A DNA stretch of 47,247 nucleotides, taken from NCBI RefSeq assembly GCF_030382115.1, contig NZ_JAUDRJ010000003.1, positions 7,006,090-7,053,336 on the forward strand, written 5' to 3'. The DNA comes from Nostoc sp. GT001 (GTDB lineage Bacteria > Cyanobacteriota > Cyanobacteriia > Cyanobacteriales > Nostocaceae). The notes below the pieces were generated by a model. It worked only from the letters and a program-made list of their open reading frames with translations, was not told the origin of the DNA and did no database searches. The position numbers and the translations under genes were made by a program. Shown here piece after piece: positions 44,696-47,247 of the stretch (within the stretch, counting starts at the first letter, position 1; the number at the start of each line of letters is the position of its first letter).

Positions 44696-46477
44696 TTGCT
44701 TTTACAAGAACGTTATCGTTTAATCAAGCAGATTAGTAAAGGGGGATTCTGTAAAACCTTCCTCGCTGTAGATGAAGGCCAGTTTCCTCCAATTCCTTGC
44801 GTTGTGCAAGAATTATTGCTGGAATCCGAAACATTTAAAAATTTTCAGCAAAAGGCGCACAAGCTAGAGGAATTAGGAAAGCATCCCCAAATTCCCGCTT
44901 TATTAAATTATTTTCAGCATAACGGGCATTTTTATTTAGTGCAGGAGTTTATTGCAGGCACTAATTTAGCTCAGGTGGTTGAAGAAGAAGGCGCTTTTAA
45001 TGAAACTCAGATTTGGCAACTGTTAGAAGATGTGTTGCCAGTTTTGCAGTTTATGAGCGATCGCAAGATTATCCACCGCGATATCAAACCCCAAAATATC
45101 ATCCGTAGATCCCCAATTAGCAAGAAGGGGGATTTTTTCATAGTTGATTTTAGCACTGCGAAAATTATTACAGAAATCGATCGCTTAACATCTGAAACCA
45201 GTATCGGCAGTCCAGAATATGCTGCACCAGAACAAACAAGAGGAAAAGCGGTTTTTGCGAGTGATTTATATAGCTTGGGTGTAACTTGTATTTACTTACT
45301 GACCCAGATTTCTCCCTTTGATTTATATGATATTGCAAATGATTGTTGGGTCTGGCAACAATATCTTACTACCAAAGTTAGCGATGTCTGGCGACAAGAC
45401 TCAAAAAGTCTACGCTTGTCCCAAATCCTCGACAAGCTGCTGCAAAACGCTGTTAACCGTCGCTTTCAATCGGCTGATGAAGTTATGCAAGCAATGGGTA
45501 TGGAATGTAAAACTCAAAATTTTAAATTACCAACTCCTCCTTGGCGATGCTTGCATACTCTAAGTGGAGATTCTGGTGCGTTGAGTAGGGTGAATACCAT
45601 TGCCATTAGTCCAGACAGTCACACTTTAGCCAGTGGTAGTGATGACAAAAACATCAAGTTGTGGGATTTAAATAATAAAAAAGTCCTAGCTAGCTTATCA
45701 GGACATTCCCAAGCTGTAAAATCAGTTGCCTTCAGTCCTGATGGTCAAATTCTGGCAACTGCTAGCGATGATAAAACTATTAAATTGTGGCAGATTGAGA
45801 CATTAAAAGAAATCTGCACCCTCTTGGGACACTCACACGCGGTAAAATCAGTTGCTTTTAGTCCAGATGGGCAGATTCTCGCTAGTGGTAGCTGGGATAA
45901 GACAATCAAACTTTGGGATGTCAATACTGGCACAGAAATTTGCACCATAACTGGACACCAATTACAGGTAAATTCAGTAGCATTTAGTCCCCAAGGACAG
46001 CTTTTAGCTAGCGCTAGTTATGACAGAACAATTCGCTTGTGGCAGATAGAAGGTTCCCCAAGAGAATTTCAAAACCGCCCATGCTATAGCTTGTTAAGCA
46101 CCCTTTCGGGTCATGCATGGGCGGTTTTGACAGTCGCTTTTAGTCCCGATGGGAAAATTTTGGCGACGGGTAGTGATGATAACACTATTAAGTTATGGGA
46201 GGTAAACACGGGTCAGCTAATTTGCACACTTGTAGGCCATTCTTGGTCTGTGGTGGCTGTGGCTTTTACTGCCGATGGCGAAACGCTCCTAAGTGCAAGT
46301 TGCGACAAAACAGTTAAACTTTGGAGGGTAAGCACAGCAGAAGAGATTGTTACTCTCTCTGGTCATGTAGACACAGTATCTGCTGTTGCTGTGAGCAAAG
46401 TTACACAATTAATTGCAAGCGGCAGCCGGGACAAGACTATCAAACTGTGGCAGCTTGTAGAACAGGACAATAGCTAA
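44696..46477 (+). CDS. 5'-truncated kinase-like - WD40 protein (probable pseudokinase)
   Basis: A 593-residue reading from TTG 44696 (GGAG lies 5 bases upstream). Residues 5-270 match the Ser/Thr kinase family that precedes WD40 domains in Nostoc; HRD (127-129, IIHRDIKPQN) is intact. Three key positions are changed: the glycine loop reads GGFCKTF, the usual ATP-binding lysine is Gln38 (CVVQEL where relatives have CVIKQF), and DFG is DFS (151-153). Residues about 285-590 carry seven WD40 repeats (ASGSDDKNIKLWDL and so on), which would form a propeller for protein binding. The frame is open upstream to the MITE (ESLPCKYGGEILLLQERYR), a likely remnant of the usual N-terminal zinc ribbon. It may be a degenerate gene. 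Confidence 0.8.
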   Translation: MLLQERYRLIKQISKGGFCKTFLAVDEGQFPPIPCVVQELLLESETFKNFQQKAHKLEELGKHPQIPALLNYFQHNGHFYLVQEFIAGTNLAQVVEEEGAFNETQIWQLLEDVLPVLQFMSDRKIIHRDIKPQNIIRRSPISKKGDFFIVDFSTAKIITEIDRLTSETSIGSPEYAAPEQTRGKAVFASDLYSLGVTCIYLLTQISPFDLYDIANDCWVWQQYLTTKVSDVWRQDSKSLRLSQILDKLLQNAVNRRFQSADEVMQAMGMECKTQNFKLPTPPWRCLHTLSGDSGALSRVNTIAISPDSHTLASGSDDKNIKLWDLNNKKVLASLSGHSQAVKSVAFSPDGQILATASDDKTIKLWQIETLKEICTLLGHSHAVKSVAFSPDGQILASGSWDKTIKLWDVNTGTEICTITGHQLQVNSVAFSPQGQLLASASYDRTIRLWQIEGSPREFQNRPCYSLLSTLSGHAWAVLTVAFSPDGKILATGSDDNTIKLWEVNTGQLICTLVGHSWSVVAVAFTADGETLLSASCDKTVKLWRVSTAEEIVTLSGHVDTVSAVAVSKVTQLIASGSRDKTIKLWQLVEQDNS

Positions 46478-46487
46478 TTTTGTAATA

Positions 46488-46787
46488 TCAAGCGCTACCT
46501 GTAAAGGCAACTTCTGGAAATTTCAACTGAGCTTCTGCCATTGGACGGTTTCTGCCTTCCTCTTGCCAGTAGTTAATCACTTCTGTCGCTTTGTTAAGCA
46601 ACTCAACCCGATCCAGATCAGTAATCCAATGTTTGGACTCTAATTCCTTTTTTAACTCTTCCCAGGCATCATTTCTGGGCCAAAAAAAGTACTTAGTCAA
46701 GGGACTGGTGCCTTTGCCTACAACTTGATCCACTGCGAGAGCAACGTTCTCGTCTAACCACAAAATTTTCAAAATAAACTTGGTCAA
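46488..46787 (-). CDS. ycf65: 30S ribosomal protein PSRP-3 (Ycf65-like)
   Basis: A 99-residue protein with the full family signature: [40 protein letters not shown], and [16 protein letters not shown]. It belongs to the plastid-specific ribosomal protein 3 family, found in cyanobacteria and chloroplasts. The start is TTG at 46787: an in-frame TGA precedes it directly, and GGAGG is five bases upstream. It converges on the kinase-WD40 gene with a 10-base gap. Confidence 0.93.
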   Translation of the reverse strand: MTKFILKILWLDENVALAVDQVVGKGTSPLTKYFFWPRNDAWEELKKELESKHWITDLDRVELLNKATEVINYWQEEGRNRPMAEAQLKFPEVAFTGSA

Positions 46788-46792
46788 TCACA

Positions 46793-46797
46793 CCTCC
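46793..46797 (-). promoter_or_regulatory. Ribosome-binding site that fixes a TTG start
   Basis: On the minus strand GGAGG is followed by TGTGA and then TTG (46787-46785). The codon before the TTG is TGA, so no longer product is possible, and the site spacing supports this TTG as the start of PSRP-3. Confidence 0.75.
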
Positions 46798-46972
46798 GGG
46801 AATTTCCGGGCATTATTTAACAAGGATAGCGATCGCTTATTTTAACGCAATACCCTATCAAATGACCAAACATTCAGGAGCGCTGTTAGCGTTAGTGGGG
46901 CGTTTAGCCCGTGCTAAGTACCAAGTGCCTAAGCGCATTATGATAATTTAAAACTCTTTTGCTTCCTACCCC

Positions 46973-47247
46973 ATGACTCAACTCACTTCTACAAAAGCGA
47001 TCGTTGTTTTCGATATTGATGGCGTTGTGCGCGATGTTAGCGGTTCCTATCGCCGGGCGATCGCAGATACCGTAGAATATTTTACTACCCAAGCATATCG
47101 TCCAACCCCACTGGATATTGACCAATTGAAGTCTGAAGGCGTGTGGAATAACGATTGGGAAGCATCACAGGAATTAATTTACCGCTACTTTGAAACCCAA
47201 AAACAGAGCCGTGAACAACTGCAACTAGATTACACTGCGATCGTTGC
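46973..47247 (+). CDS. HAD-superfamily phosphatase, 5' part
   Basis: From ATG 46973 the frame stays open to the window edge (91 codons). VVFDIDGVVRD (residues 11-21) is HAD motif I, with nucleophile Asp14 and Asp16; SGSYRRAIADTVEYF and WNNDWEASQELI follow as the start of the cap. This resembles the cyanobacterial HAD-IA phosphatase group of unknown substrate. The remaining motifs lie outside the window. Short Nostoc repeats (GCGCTGTTAGCGTTAGTGGG) lie upstream, between the gene and PSRP-3. Confidence 0.8.
   Translation, partial: MTQLTSTKAIVVFDIDGVVRDVSGSYRRAIADTVEYFTTQAYRPTPLDIDQLKSEGVWNNDWEASQELIYRYFETQKQSREQLQLDYTAIV

Overview
The window looks like chromosomal DNA of a filamentous, Nostoc-type cyanobacterium. 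The octamer GCGATCGC (HIP1) recurs throughout. The ATP synthase beta and epsilon genes form their own pair. There is a PSRP-3/Ycf65 ribosomal protein, and the protein families are typical of the group (CHAT-TPR, CHASE2 kinases, DUF928, kinase-WD40 fusions). Spacers are full of short tandem heptanucleotide repeats and palindromic dispersed repeats. All functional calls rest on reading motifs by eye; no database was searched.

Region 1 (1-7640) holds the most unusual system. A TPR/OGT-like glycosyltransferase (679-3801) is followed in the same direction by a Nif11-type peptide precursor with a double-glycine leader (3874-4335), a radical SAM/SPASM maturase (4381-5643), a 56-residue partner (5650-5820) and an RTX protein (5940-7256). 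The precursor core contains a single tyrosine, inside Leu-Tyr-Gly. That is the signature of spliceotide RiPPs, in which a radical SAM 'splicease' removes tyramine to leave an alpha-keto-beta-amino acid unit. No exporter or peptidase is visible.

Region 2 (7641-18086) holds two large TPR/GT2 glycosyltransferases and six deoxysugar or polysaccharide-type genes: NAD-dependent epimerase, C-methyltransferase, glucose-1-phosphate cytidylyltransferase, PIG-L deacetylase, RmlC-like epimerase and a DUF4910 peptidase-like protein. Together they suggest synthesis and transfer of a C-methylated, CDP-activated sugar, although the expected 4,6-dehydratase is not in the window.

Region 3 (18087-19728) is a repeat-rich spacer with two copies of a MITE-like element (ends ATATCATGTCCGC / GCGGACATGATAT), another palindromic repeat and a small ribbon-helix-helix gene.

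Region 4 (19729-34987) is a two-partner secretion and signalling block: a TpsB outer-membrane transporter, two TpsA exoproteins, a CHAT-TPR gene broken by one in-frame stop, a DUF928 protein with 66-bp tandem repeats, a CHASE2 hybrid histidine kinase and an overlapping REC-histidine kinase.

Region 5 (35161-47247) is mostly housekeeping: a decayed HNH-like fragment beside another MITE, a TM-helix-repeat membrane protein, a SRPBCC protein, a SirB1-family protein, atpB/atpE (beta and epsilon), an SPFH/flotillin-like protein, a kinase-WD40 gene whose 5' end has been removed by a MITE and whose kinase motifs are degenerate, PSRP-3 and the start of a HAD phosphatase. The MITE has altered gene ends at least twice here, giving one gene its stop codon and removing the start of another.
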